NCBI RefSeq assembly: GCF_003667315.2
Contig: NZ_RCTZ02000025.1
Span: 1 to 64,000, forward strand
DNA length: 64,000 nucleotides
Origin: Tropicibacter alexandrii
Lineage (GTDB): Bacteria > Pseudomonadota > Alphaproteobacteria > Rhodobacterales > Rhodobacteraceae
Reading direction: 5' to 3'
A program made the translations under genes and the position numbers. Positions 35,046-43,491 of the stretch are shown in pieces. The notes under the pieces were generated by a model, which was not told where the DNA came from, ran no database searches, and saw nothing but the letters and a program-made list of their open reading frames with translations. Within the stretch, counting starts at the first letter, position 1, and each line of letters begins with the position of its first letter.

Positions 35046-36222
35046 TCCCGTCCGCCTCGGAGTTGCGGGATTGGGGCGGGCTTTCATGCTGATGGTCCCC
35101 ACCTTTGATGCCGACGCACGCGTCAAGCTCACGGCCGCGGCCGCGCCGCGAGCGGAAAGCCGGGCCGCATTCGAAGAGCAATATGGCGGTGTCGCCTATG
35201 CGACTGTCGAGGATCTATGCGCCGACCCATCTGTAGAAGCGATATACATCGCCACCCCGCACCAAATGCATGTAGATCACGTTCTGGCCGCGGCGCGCGC
35301 TGGAAAGCACATTCTCGTGGAAAAGCCGCTCGCGATCTCGATGGAAGACGCCGAGACCATGGTCGCCGCGGCGAACGCGGCGGGGGTTCACCTGATCGTT
35401 GGGCCCAGCCACAGTTTCGATCCGCCGGTCGACTTGGCCGCACAGTTGATCGCGAGCGGCAAGTTCGGCCAGTTGAGAATGATCCAAGCCCTTAACTACA
35501 CCGACTTCCTGTATCGTCCCCGACGCCCGGAGGAGCTGCGCACCGAAGAAGGAGGAGGTGTGCTGTTCAGCCAGGCCATCCACCAGATCGACGTGGTCCG
35601 ACGGCTTGCAGGCGGCATGGGAGAGAAGATTTATGCCATGACCGGGGCATGGGATCCAAAGCGTCCAACAGAAGGTGCTTTTACAGCGCTGATGAACTTT
35701 GAGGGTGGATGCGTCGCCAATCTCACCTATTCGGGCTACGCCCATTTCGATAGCGACATTTGGATGAACGACGTCGGAGAGCTGGGGCAGCTAAAACGCG
35801 CCGGCGCCTATGGCGATGCAAGGCGGGCACTGATGGACCTCGATCCCGATGACGAGGCACGCCTCAAGACGACGCGCACATTCGGCAGCGGTAAGACTGT
35901 CGACGCAGAGCACAACGAGCATTTTGGCCCAGTTATCGCGCTTTGCGACCGTGCCGATCTAAAGCTGACTCCGGACGGCGTCGAAGTATTCGGTGACACC
36001 GAGCGCAGCTTCATCGAAGCAAAATTCGGGCCCGCGCCACGTAGAACCGTAAACGATGCGCTGGTGGCCGCTGTCCGCCAGAACAGGGCCCCCGTCCAGA
36101 CAGGCGCATGGGGTCTGGCAAGCCTGGAGGTTTGCCATGCGATCCTGCAGTCCGCCTCGACCGGCCAACCTGTCGATTTGCGGCAACAATGCAAAACAAG
36201 TGAGGAGGAACAAACAGGATGA
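35035..36222 (+). CDS. pht4: Phthalate 4,5-cis-dihydrodiol dehydrogenase
   Basis: A 395-residue Gfo/Idh/MocA oxidoreductase, with Rossmann motif GVAGLGRAFM at the N-terminus and the EKP motif in HILVEKPLAIS near residue 100. It oxidises cis-4,5-dihydroxycyclohexadiene phthalate to 4,5-dihydroxyphthalate. The start is TTG 35035, 7 bases after GGGGAGG and overlapping the reductase end by 11 bases, so translation is coupled. Shares a four-base overlap with the decarboxylase gene. Confidence 0.88.
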   Translation: MTSDPVRLGVAGLGRAFMLMVPTFDADARVKLTAAAAPRAESRAAFEEQYGGVAYATVEDLCADPSVEAIYIATPHQMHVDHVLAAARAGKHILVEKPLAISMEDAETMVAAANAAGVHLIVGPSHSFDPPVDLAAQLIASGKFGQLRMIQALNYTDFLYRPRRPEELRTEEGGGVLFSQAIHQIDVVRRLAGGMGEKIYAMTGAWDPKRPTEGAFTALMNFEGGCVANLTYSGYAHFDSDIWMNDVGELGQLKRAGAYGDARRALMDLDPDDEARLKTTRTFGSGKTVDAEHNEHFGPVIALCDRADLKLTPDGVEVFGDTERSFIEAKFGPAPRRTVNDALVAAVRQNRAPVQTGAWGLASLEVCHAILQSASTGQPVDLRQQCKTSEEEQTG

Positions 36223-37211
36223 GCAGTCTCAAACTATCCCTTGCCATGGGAAACTATGACCGGACGCGTGCCATTGTGGATGGAAGAGTGCAGATAGACG
36301 GTGTCGATCCCGTTCCCATGCTACTGTCCCCAGAAGAAATGTTCTTCCGGGCGTTCCGCCACGAAGCGTTCGATATCAGCGAAATTTCGTTGTCCTCGTA
36401 TTCGATCTCGGTCGCCCGCGGAAATCCGCACTATGTCGCGATCCCGGTCTTTCTGAGCCGGGCGTTCCGTCACACTTCAGTCTACATTCGAACCGACAAA
36501 GGGATCGACACGCCGCAGGATCTGAAGGGCAAGCGCATTGGCATTGCCGAATACCAGCTGTCTGCCAATGTCTGGGTGCGCGGCATTCTCGAAGAGGAAT
36601 ACGGCGTCAAACCCTCCGATATCATCTGGGTGCGCGGCGGTATGGATACGCCGGGCCGGCCCGAAAAGATCAAGGTCCAGTTGCCCGACGATATCCGCAT
36701 GGAAGAGGCGCCGGTGGGCAGCACGTTGAATGGCATGCTCGAGGCCGGTGAGATCGACGGCTTCATCGGCCCGCGTTGGCCGCGTTGTTTCGCCGAGCGG
36801 CATCCGCACGTAGGTCGGCTCTTTGCAGACAGCATCGCTACGGCCGAAGCCTATTTCGAAAAGACCCGGATCTTTCCGATCATGCATGTTCTTGGGTTGC
36901 GCCGCAGCCTCGCAGAAGAATACCCATTCCTACCCGCCGCCCTGCTCAAGGCGTTCACGCAATCGAAGCTGCTGGCAGAAGAAGCACTTTCTGACACCTC
37001 GGCAACGAAAGTAACGATGCCCTTCGTCGAGGATAATCTCAACCGCGTGCATGCGCTAATGGGTGACGACCCCTGGAGCTATGGCGTCGGCGGCAACGCC
37101 CATGTCCTGAACAAGTTTTTGGATTACCACGCGAGTCAGGGTCTGTCCCCACGCCGAGTGGAGATCGAAGAACTGTTCCATCCCTCGACCCTAGAAGCCT
37201 ACAGCCTTTAA
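36219..37211 (+). CDS. pht5: 4,5-dihydroxyphthalate decarboxylase
   Basis: A 330-residue protein resembling periplasmic-binding-fold enzymes of the 4,5-dihydroxyphthalate decarboxylase type (KLSLAMGNYDRTRAI start, then DLKGKRIGIAEYQ). No signal peptide, in line with a cytosolic enzyme. It produces protocatechuate, which joins the pca pathway encoded at 13-20.6 kb. ATGA overlap with the dehydrogenase stop. Confidence 0.9.
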   Translation: MSSLKLSLAMGNYDRTRAIVDGRVQIDGVDPVPMLLSPEEMFFRAFRHEAFDISEISLSSYSISVARGNPHYVAIPVFLSRAFRHTSVYIRTDKGIDTPQDLKGKRIGIAEYQLSANVWVRGILEEEYGVKPSDIIWVRGGMDTPGRPEKIKVQLPDDIRMEEAPVGSTLNGMLEAGEIDGFIGPRWPRCFAERHPHVGRLFADSIATAEAYFEKTRIFPIMHVLGLRRSLAEEYPFLPAALLKAFTQSKLLAEEALSDTSATKVTMPFVEDNLNRVHALMGDDPWSYGVGGNAHVLNKFLDYHASQGLSPRRVEIEELFHPSTLEAYSL

Positions 37212-37224
37212 GAGGAGCGCCGCA

Positions 37225-37668
37225 ATGGAAGAGTACGCACCCGGAGATATCGTCGAGGTCGAAACAACGAAGGGGCTGGCTTACGTGCAGCTCACCCATA
37301 CCCATCCGAGCTATCCCCCTGTGGTCAAGTTCCTCCCGGGGCCTTGCGAGCACCGGCCCGACAATGTGACTGTATTGGCCGAAAAACCCGCACCGATGGC
37401 CATGGTCCCCCTAACGGGGGTATTGAATCGGTTAGGGTTGAAGCACGCGCTTGCCGGAAGGTCGGACATTCCGCATTCTGAAAGAAGTTTCCCGATTTTC
37501 CGGATGCCGATTCGCGACAAACAGGGCGAGATCATCTATTGGTGGTTCTGGGATGGTCAGGGCTTGACCTATTCTACCGAGCTGATGGAGCAGCAGGAGA
37601 CGCTGCCAATGCGCGAGGTTATGTCTTCAGGCCACTTCCTGGATCAGTTGCTGGCCCATGACAAGTAG
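37225..37668 (+). CDS. Uncharacterised protein in the phthalate operon
   Basis: A 147-residue soluble protein with no signal peptide or membrane segment. It has the stretches GDIVEVETTKGLAYVQ and SFPIFRMPIRDKQG. No family was recognised. It starts 13 bases after the decarboxylase with AGAGGAG upstream, so it belongs to the operon and is probably linked to phthalate handling. Confidence 0.6.
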   Translation: MEEYAPGDIVEVETTKGLAYVQLTHTHPSYPPVVKFLPGPCEHRPDNVTVLAEKPAPMAMVPLTGVLNRLGLKHALAGRSDIPHSERSFPIFRMPIRDKQGEIIYWWFWDGQGLTYSTELMEQQETLPMREVMSSGHFLDQLLAHDK

Positions 37669-37695
37669 CAGGAACAATCCGCGCCGACACGCGCG

Positions 37696-38631
37696 ATGAC
37701 CGCGGGGTTCGGCGGCCTCTTGGCCGTGTTCGGAGCGTTCTGCTACGCTTTCAGTTCGGTTTCCATTGCAAAGAGCTCCCAATCGGTTCAGGGCCGCGGC
37801 AACGACGTTCTTATCTCTGTCCTGATGACCGCCGTTGTCTCTGGGGCGCTTTGGCTGCTCCTGGGCCCAACGATGCCGGAACTTAACCGCGGTGTACTCA
37901 TTGGTGTGGCCTATTTCGTTGCAGCCGGGGTGCTTGGCAACGTTGTCGGCCGTCTTACGCTGTTCCGCTCGGTAGAGCTTGCCGGAGCCATCGAGACCGG
38001 TTTCATCCGACGCCTGATACCAGTGTTTGCGGCGCTGTTGGCGTTCTTTCTGCTCGGTGAGGTCATCACGACACCTGTGGTCATCGCCTTCTTCCTGGTT
38101 ACCAGCGGCGTGGTAATCATGATGTCACGCGCTTCGGTCAAATCGGCTTCTGACTTGGCGGTCGGAGATCCTGACCCTCGAGAGAAGAACAAGGGCCGGG
38201 CGATGGCCGTAGCGTCCGCCGCCGGGTATGGCGGCTCGTTCGTCTCCCGAAAGCTCGCGATGCAGACTTTGCCGGACCCTCTGGCCGGAGTTTTCATCGG
38301 TGCGATGACGGGTCTAATGTGGTTTGCGGTCTCCTGGGTGTTCCGGTTCAAATCGCGCGACGCGTTTGCCTGGCGAATTCAGCGGCCGAGCGGGTGGCAA
38401 CTTCTGGCTGGCAGTTCGATGACGGTCGGACAAGTCGCGCTGTTCTTTTCGCTTATGTTCACTGATGTGACCGTCGTCGCGATCATGTCTTCAATCGAGA
38501 TGTTCTTTGCCGCCTGGCTCGCAGGCCATATCTTCAAAACCGAACGGCGCCCGGGTCCCAGATTCTACCTGTCGTCTGCACTAGCCGCGACCGGTGTGAC
38601 ACTTCTCGCCCTTGCGCCAAGGTTTGGTTAG
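37696..38631 (+). CDS. EamA/DMT-family transporter
   Basis: A 311-residue protein with about ten hydrophobic helices in two EamA-like halves. It lies at the end of the phthalate operon, 27 bases after the uncharacterised gene. It may export a metabolite or import a substrate; DMT members more often export. Convergent with the next MarR gene, overlapping it at the stop codons. Confidence 0.78.
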   Translation: MTAGFGGLLAVFGAFCYAFSSVSIAKSSQSVQGRGNDVLISVLMTAVVSGALWLLLGPTMPELNRGVLIGVAYFVAAGVLGNVVGRLTLFRSVELAGAIETGFIRRLIPVFAALLAFFLLGEVITTPVVIAFFLVTSGVVIMMSRASVKSASDLAVGDPDPREKNKGRAMAVASAAGYGGSFVSRKLAMQTLPDPLAGVFIGAMTGLMWFAVSWVFRFKSRDAFAWRIQRPSGWQLLAGSSMTVGQVALFFSLMFTDVTVVAIMSSIEMFFAAWLAGHIFKTERRPGPRFYLSSALAATGVTLLALAPRFG

Positions 38632-39080
38632 TGGGACTGGCAACACGCGCTTGCGAGATTGTCCAGCAGCTTGTCCATCGCAGCGAAAAGGTGACCCAAC
38701 TCGTCGGGTTCAAATCCCGCCGAGGCGTGATCTGCCGCGAGACGCGCAGATTTCATTGCGCCATCTATCGTTCGAAGCCCTGCGTCAGTCAGGTCGACAT
38801 GAACCACGCGCCGGTCGGACTGGCTGCGGTTACGCGTGATAAGATCTCGCTTTTCGAGCTCGTCCAGGACGCGTGTGGACGACGCCTTTTCGATGCCCAG
38901 CAACCCGGAAAGCTCGGATTGTTTTAGTTTGCCTTCCTCTCTCAGGCACCGAAGATGAATGTACTGCGCCATGCTGAGCCCGGTTTCGCGCAACTGCTCC
39001 TGCAGCAGCTTACCATAAAGATGATGCGCCAGGCGGAGCGACGCCCCAAGACCACGTTTCCTAGAAGGTGATTGCGGCAC
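38628..39080 (-). CDS. MarR-family regulator
   Basis: A 150-residue MarR repressor with LKQSELSGLLGIEKASSTRVLDELE and the wing DLITRNRSQSDRRVV. It is divergent from the Rieske ferredoxin operon and probably controls it and itself. Two candidate operators lie in the shared gap: TTAGATGTCTTA (39098-39109) and AGTAAG-N5-CTTACT (39139-39155). Confidence 0.87.
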   Translation of the reverse strand: MPQSPSRKRGLGASLRLAHHLYGKLLQEQLRETGLSMAQYIHLRCLREEGKLKQSELSGLLGIEKASSTRVLDELEKRDLITRNRSQSDRRVVHVDLTDAGLRTIDGAMKSARLAADHASAGFEPDELGHLFAAMDKLLDNLASACCQSH

Positions 39081-39097
39081 GATTTGCGCCCTCTAAT

Positions 39098-39155
39098 TTA
39101 GATGTCTTATTTCTTGACAATTCTAAAGCCGTTCTTATAGTAAGGCAATCTTACT
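39098..39155 (+). promoter_or_regulatory. Divergent promoter with two operators before the Rieske ferredoxin operon
   Basis: TTAG box TTAGATGTCTTA (39098-39109), -35 TTGACA (39114-39119), 16-base spacer, -10 TATAGT (39136-39141), then the perfect inverted repeat AGTAAG-GCAAT-CTTACT (39139-39155) over the -10 and start region. Confidence 0.65.
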
Positions 39156-39194
39156 AACTTGAAGCAAGACTGGGCAACAGACGGAGGAGCTAAG

Positions 39195-39560
39195 ATGCCA
39201 GAAAGATTGCTATGCGCGGTGTCGGACTTGAGCGACAAGACGGCAAAAATTTGCGAGGTCGACGGGGTCGAGATCGGGGTCATTCGGCACAAAGGAGACA
39301 TCGTTGCATATAAGAACGTGTGTCCGCACCAAGGTGGCCCGGTATGCGAAGGCCTAAAGATGCCGCAGGTCTGCGTTGAACTCGACGACCAGCAGCGCAC
39401 GCTCCGGCAGACCTTCAACGAAGACGAACTGCATTTCGTTTGCCCGTGGCATGGCTGGGAATTCAAGATTGCGACGGGCGAAGCCGTCGGCGATCCGAAG
39501 TACAAAATGAAACGTTACAACGTGGTGGAAAGAGGAGGAGAGGTCTATGTCGAAGTTTGA
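39195..39560 (+). CDS. Rieske-type 2Fe-2S ferredoxin
   Basis: A 121-residue Rieske protein. The cluster ligands are CPHQGG (C-x-H) and CPWHGW (C-x2-H), about 47 residues apart, more than usual because a basic insert separates them. It donates electrons to an oxygenase or acts as an oxygenase-like subunit; none is directly next to it. Start ATG 39195 with GGAGGAG upstream. The stop overlaps the next gene. Confidence 0.82.
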   Translation: MPERLLCAVSDLSDKTAKICEVDGVEIGVIRHKGDIVAYKNVCPHQGGPVCEGLKMPQVCVELDDQQRTLRQTFNEDELHFVCPWHGWEFKIATGEAVGDPKYKMKRYNVVERGGEVYVEV

Positions 39561-39846
39561 CCAGATAACCGCTGAAGCTCCTGCTCTGGAGGCATCGCTC
39601 GATGCTGTCCTGAATGCACTTCGCAACCCCGAAAGCAGTGGCCTGCGCGCCGAGCAGCTTCAGGCGCTGTTTTCACATGTTGTGACCGCATATGCGAAAC
39701 TTCGCGAAACCAATGACGGCTTGCCCGCATTCCCACGAGACAACGATGTCTCGGCGACAGCTGTCGCCATAGCCGCGACCGGCATTCTCGATGCTGCCGA
39801 TATGGCGGTGTTCGAGTTGGGCATGTGGCAGACGCTGAATCCGTAA
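39547..39846 (+). CDS. Small protein between Rieske ferredoxin and amidohydrolase
   Basis: A 99-residue acidic, helical protein with no recognised domain. It overlaps the ferredoxin gene by 14 bases, with AGGAGGAG just before ATG 39547. The amidohydrolase follows at 20 bases. Its conserved spacing suggests a subunit or accessory protein of the same enzyme system. Function unknown. Confidence 0.65.
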   Translation: MSKFDQITAEAPALEASLDAVLNALRNPESSGLRAEQLQALFSHVVTAYAKLRETNDGLPAFPRDNDVSATAVAIAATGILDAADMAVFELGMWQTLNP

Positions 39847-39866
39847 CACGAGGGGAGAGAGATAAA

Positions 39867-41105
39867 ATGTCTTTAACGGGCAACACGATGAACTACAGCT
39901 CGGATAACGATCCGGCGATCCAGGAATTTAACACCAGCAAGCTGCTGAAGAACGCACGTAAGCAAGCGGAAGATCGCAATTACAAAGACTTCTTCATTTG
40001 CGATGTGGACAGCCACCACTATGAGACTGAGGCCTTGCCGGAAATCCTGCAATACATGGACGACCCGGTGATGCGCCATCTTGGCTTGTCAGCCGGTAAC
40101 GTTGGCCGCGCCGGCCTGATTCCGCAGGCGATCGGTTCGCAGGACATGGCTGGGCGCGTGACGCGCTATGCGGGTCGGAACAAGGAAATTGTCCCCGAAG
40201 AGCCACACCGTGACATCACTTTGGCCCGGCGCTGGATGGACGCGATGGGTACGGATATGGCGTGCCTTTTCCCAACCCCAATGCTGCTGTTGGCGACGCA
40301 CCCCCAAGTCGAGGTCGAGGTGGCAATGGCACGCGCCTATAACCGTTGGCTGAGCGAGCGCATTCTTGAAGAAGACAATCGCCTCGTATCCATGGTCTAT
40401 CTGCCCATGAACGAGCCGCACGAAGCCGAGAAGATGATTGACGAGTTCGCCGAAAAGAAAGGCGTCGTTGGGTTCCTTTCGACTGGCTATCTGAAGCGCC
40501 CAGTGCATGACAGCGCAAACATGCGTATTTATGCCAAACTGGAAGAGCACGGAATGCCTCTTGGCTTCCACGCGGCTTATCACTGGGCCGACACCTCGTT
40601 GGCGCAGCTGAACAAGTTTATCTCAGTTCACGCGCTTGGTTTCAGCTTCTGTAACATCATTCACATGACCAACTGGGTTATGAACGGCATGCCCGAACGT
40701 TTCCCAAAGTTGAAAACCATGTGGATCGAAAGCGGTCTGGCTTGGGTTCCCTTCCTGATGCAACGGCTGGACAACGAGTACATGATGCGTACGTCCGATG
40801 CTCCGCTCTTGAAGAAAAAACCCAGCGATTACATGCGCGAGATGTACTACTCTACGCAGCCGATGGAGCTGGTGGACAACCGCGAAGCTTTGGAGGTCAC
40901 CTTCAAGATGATAAACGCAGAATCGCAGTTGCTCTATTCGTCCGACTATCCGCATTGGGATATGGATCTTCCGAGCACGATCTATGATCTTCCGTTCTTG
41001 GACGAGAAGGCCAAGCGGAGCATTCTGGGTGGAAACGCGCAGAAACTGTTCAATCTTGACCCAGTTATGTCCGAGTGGAAACTGGAGGCAAACGCCAAAG
41101 GTTGA
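39867..41105 (+). CDS. Amidohydrolase-2 family metal-dependent hydrolase/decarboxylase
   Basis: A 412-residue TIM-barrel enzyme. Metal-binding motifs are CDVDSHHYE near residue 45, GFHAAYHW near residue 235 and YSSDYPHWD near residue 365, typical of ACMSD-like amidohydrolases that decarboxylate or hydrolyse aromatic and ring-cleavage acids. ATG 39867 follows GAGGGGAGAG. It ends at a strong terminator. In an operon with a Rieske ferredoxin, it may act on an oxygenation product. Substrate unknown. Confidence 0.78.
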   Translation: MSLTGNTMNYSSDNDPAIQEFNTSKLLKNARKQAEDRNYKDFFICDVDSHHYETEALPEILQYMDDPVMRHLGLSAGNVGRAGLIPQAIGSQDMAGRVTRYAGRNKEIVPEEPHRDITLARRWMDAMGTDMACLFPTPMLLLATHPQVEVEVAMARAYNRWLSERILEEDNRLVSMVYLPMNEPHEAEKMIDEFAEKKGVVGFLSTGYLKRPVHDSANMRIYAKLEEHGMPLGFHAAYHWADTSLAQLNKFISVHALGFSFCNIIHMTNWVMNGMPERFPKLKTMWIESGLAWVPFLMQRLDNEYMMRTSDAPLLKKKPSDYMREMYYSTQPMELVDNREALEVTFKMINAESQLLYSSDYPHWDMDLPSTIYDLPFLDEKAKRSILGGNAQKLFNLDPVMSEWKLEANAKG

Positions 41106-41158
41106 CGCCGTTCTCGTCGTCCGTTTCCAACAGGACACGCGTATACGGATCGCTGCGA

Positions 41159-41190
41159 GGCTGCCCGGAGAACATCCGGGTGGCCTTTTT
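41159..41190 (+). terminator. Strong terminator after the amidohydrolase operon
   Basis: GGC-TG-CCCGGA stem paired with TCCGGG-TG-GCC, a GAACA loop, then T5. Confidence 0.8.
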
Positions 41191-41262
41191 CATGCTTGAA
41201 CGGCGCGCAGTTTGTCTTGCGGTTATCGCGACCCGGCTATCTTTTGAAGTGCAGCAAAAAAC

Positions 41263-41274
41263 ATAGACATCTAA
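41263..41274. promoter_or_regulatory. TTAG box upstream of the UspA gene
   Basis: ATAGACATCTAA, 47 bases before the UspA start. It matches the TTAGAYRTCTAA consensus at 11 of 12 positions. Confidence 0.5.
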
Positions 41275-41320
41275 GTAGTCAAATGATAGCATGCCTTAGT
41301 GTTCGATCAGTGAGGCGAAG

Positions 41321-42145
41321 ATGAGCATCAAGAATATTCTTATTACGCATTCCGGGAGTACTGGATTCCCGAGTGGCGTAGGTCATGCGACAAAAATTGC
41401 GGCCAAGCACGATGCATGGCTGACGGCGGTATATGGCAGCACTTCTTCCTACTTCGAACACGTTCTCGGCCTGACCGAGGACCTTCTCGACAAGCTCGGA
41501 AATGTGCGGAATGAGAAAATCGAAGCTGCTCGCGCCTTTTTTGAGGAGCAAGCTTCTGCGGCTGGAGTGGCCGAACGGTCGCGTTTTGTTATGCCAAGCG
41601 AGATCGGAAAGTTAAGTTTGCCCGAAATCGCACGTAATTTTGATTTTGTGGTGACAGGCTACCACTCGAACCTTCCTACCGATGAATTTCGCGCTGTGAA
41701 CCCCGATCTCATGGCATTGCAAAGCGGCCGCCCAGTCCTTGTTGTACCCAATGGATACTCCACCGACAAACTTGGTTCACATGCTCTCGTCGCCTGGGAC
41801 GGAAAGCGCTCGGCAGCTCGTGCGCTCAACGACGCAATGACGATCTTGGAGGAGAGACCGCGCAAGGTCACGATCTTGAGCGTTGGCGCCAGCCTGCCGA
41901 AAATGCCCGAAGGAACTGACATTGTCACCCACCTCCGACGCCATGGTGTTGACGTGGAACAGGTCGAGCGCCCCAAAGGCAAGAACGGCATAGCCGACGT
42001 TATTCAACGGACCGCTGCCGAGTTGGGGGCAAAATTGATCGTGATGGGGGCTTACGAACACAGCAAGTTTTCGCAAGACCTGTTCGGGGGCGTTACTCAC
42101 GAAGTCATCAGGAGCAGCCAAGTGCCGGTGTTCATGTCCCACTGA
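41321..42145 (+). CDS. Universal stress protein (UspA), tandem-domain
   Basis: A 274-residue UspA-family protein with two Usp-like domains. The second ends with GAYEHSKFSQDLFGGVTHEVIRSSQVPVF, the typical ATP-binding loop (G-x2-x-G-x9-G-x-S/T). It lies between the amidohydrolase operon and the LysR gene and has a TTAG box upstream, so it is probably co-regulated with the catabolic genes. Confidence 0.83.
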   Translation: MSIKNILITHSGSTGFPSGVGHATKIAAKHDAWLTAVYGSTSSYFEHVLGLTEDLLDKLGNVRNEKIEAARAFFEEQASAAGVAERSRFVMPSEIGKLSLPEIARNFDFVVTGYHSNLPTDEFRAVNPDLMALQSGRPVLVVPNGYSTDKLGSHALVAWDGKRSAARALNDAMTILEERPRKVTILSVGASLPKMPEGTDIVTHLRRHGVDVEQVERPKGKNGIADVIQRTAAELGAKLIVMGAYEHSKFSQDLFGGVTHEVIRSSQVPVFMSH

Positions 42146-42224
42146 CCGCATCGTCGTGCCCTTCGGAGGGTGTCCTTTGCGTGGCTCGCAGTGTCGCCCC
42201 CCGCGCGGGGCCTTCTGTACATGA

Positions 42225-43214
42225 TCATGCAGGCTCGGCGAAGGATTGTCGGATGCGGTCCATGAGCTGAATTTGCGGTGCGGAAAACACCGTCTTCTTG
42301 TCGTAGACTAGGAACAGTGGCATTGCAATTTCCAGGTCTGGTGTATGCACAAGGCGAAGCCCCGACGCCTCTGGGTCCCTCGGCAATGCGCTCTTGAAGA
42401 CGAAACCGGCCCCGACATCGGCGCGGATCGCATTTAGGATCGGCTCGGGATGCCCGAAGGCTAGTACGCTGTTGGTTCGCACGACCCCTGCGGCGCGCAG
42501 CACCTCGTCGATGAGCTCTCGCGCCATTTGCCCTTTCGGCGGGGTGATCAACGGCAATGTCCCTAGCTCATCGATATAAGCGACATCGCCGACCAGTCGG
42601 CTCTCTATCGCGGCCACCAGATAAAGCGGCTCGCGCCAGAGCAATTCGATCTCCAACCGTGAGGTGTCGCGATTGTGATCAACCAAAGTGATCCCGAAGT
42701 CGCAATCCCCAAGCAGTACTGATTCCGTGGCAAGGTAGGGGCTGGCCATCGACACCGAAATCCTGGCCGATGGATATTCCTTTTTGAACGCGATTATAGT
42801 TTCAGACAACTTGTAAGTCCCGGCCACCATCGACGAGGCGATCCGCGTTCGGCCAATCAAGCCTTTCTTGATGTCTGCGAGGTCAAGAAACATATCTGAG
42901 CTGCGCTGAATAGTTTCCTTCGCCCAGGCAAGAGTGCGACGCCCGGCTTGTGTCAGTTCGATGTTGCGCCCGGCCTTGCGCACCAACTTGACACCAAGGC
43001 TCTTCTCAAGACTGCGCAGGTGGGCGGTTACTGCGGGTTGCGCGATATTCAAATATTCCGCCGCGCGGGTTACACTGTTGAATTTGGCGATCGTGCAAAA
43101 GACGTGCAGCTTGTGCAGCGTGAGGTTGCGCGACCGAAGCAAGTCTTTCGACAGCGTGTCGTTCGGTTCTTCTGGCCGATCTTTGCGCAATTCCTGTTCT
43201 CCTGTGTCAGGCAT
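42225..43214 (-). CDS. LysR-family regulator
   Basis: A 329-residue LysR regulator. Winged helix LHKLHVFCTIAKFNSVTRAA, then AQPAVTAHLRSLEKSLG, followed by a substrate-binding domain. It is divergent from the 3-hydroxyacyl-CoA dehydrogenase gene and may activate it. The ATG at 43214 (MPDTGEQ) was chosen as the shorter, family-like start. Confidence 0.85.
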   Translation of the reverse strand: MPDTGEQELRKDRPEEPNDTLSKDLLRSRNLTLHKLHVFCTIAKFNSVTRAAEYLNIAQPAVTAHLRSLEKSLGVKLVRKAGRNIELTQAGRRTLAWAKETIQRSSDMFLDLADIKKGLIGRTRIASSMVAGTYKLSETIIAFKKEYPSARISVSMASPYLATESVLLGDCDFGITLVDHNRDTSRLEIELLWREPLYLVAAIESRLVGDVAYIDELGTLPLITPPKGQMARELIDEVLRAAGVVRTNSVLAFGHPEPILNAIRADVGAGFVFKSALPRDPEASGLRLVHTPDLEIAMPLFLVYDKKTVFSAPQIQLMDRIRQSFAEPA

Positions 43215-43491
43215 CCGGTTTGATGGCTCGGAAGCATACCAAAACCACAATAAATCAGTCGGGCAAGTTCAGGAATCAACTCTATTGATTGAGTGCCCGG
43301 CATTAAATCATAACCGTAGCCATATATATTGTCGACGTTTGCGTATTGGACGCGAGACCGCTCGGCATCGCACAATCGGAACATTCCTGATCCTTGCGCG
43401 GCTATCGCAGCGGCTCGAGTGAAACAGTCGGCTAGAAGCCTGTCGTCCAGAAGAGTCGAAGGTTCATACCATTTGAAGGGAGGAGGAAAGT
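43215..43491. promoter_or_regulatory. Gap between LysR and 3-hydroxyacyl-CoA dehydrogenase
   Basis: 277 bases of divergent promoter space, AT-rich around 43240-43330. No TTAG box. The 3' part has GGGAGGAGG directly before the dehydrogenase start. Confidence 0.4.
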
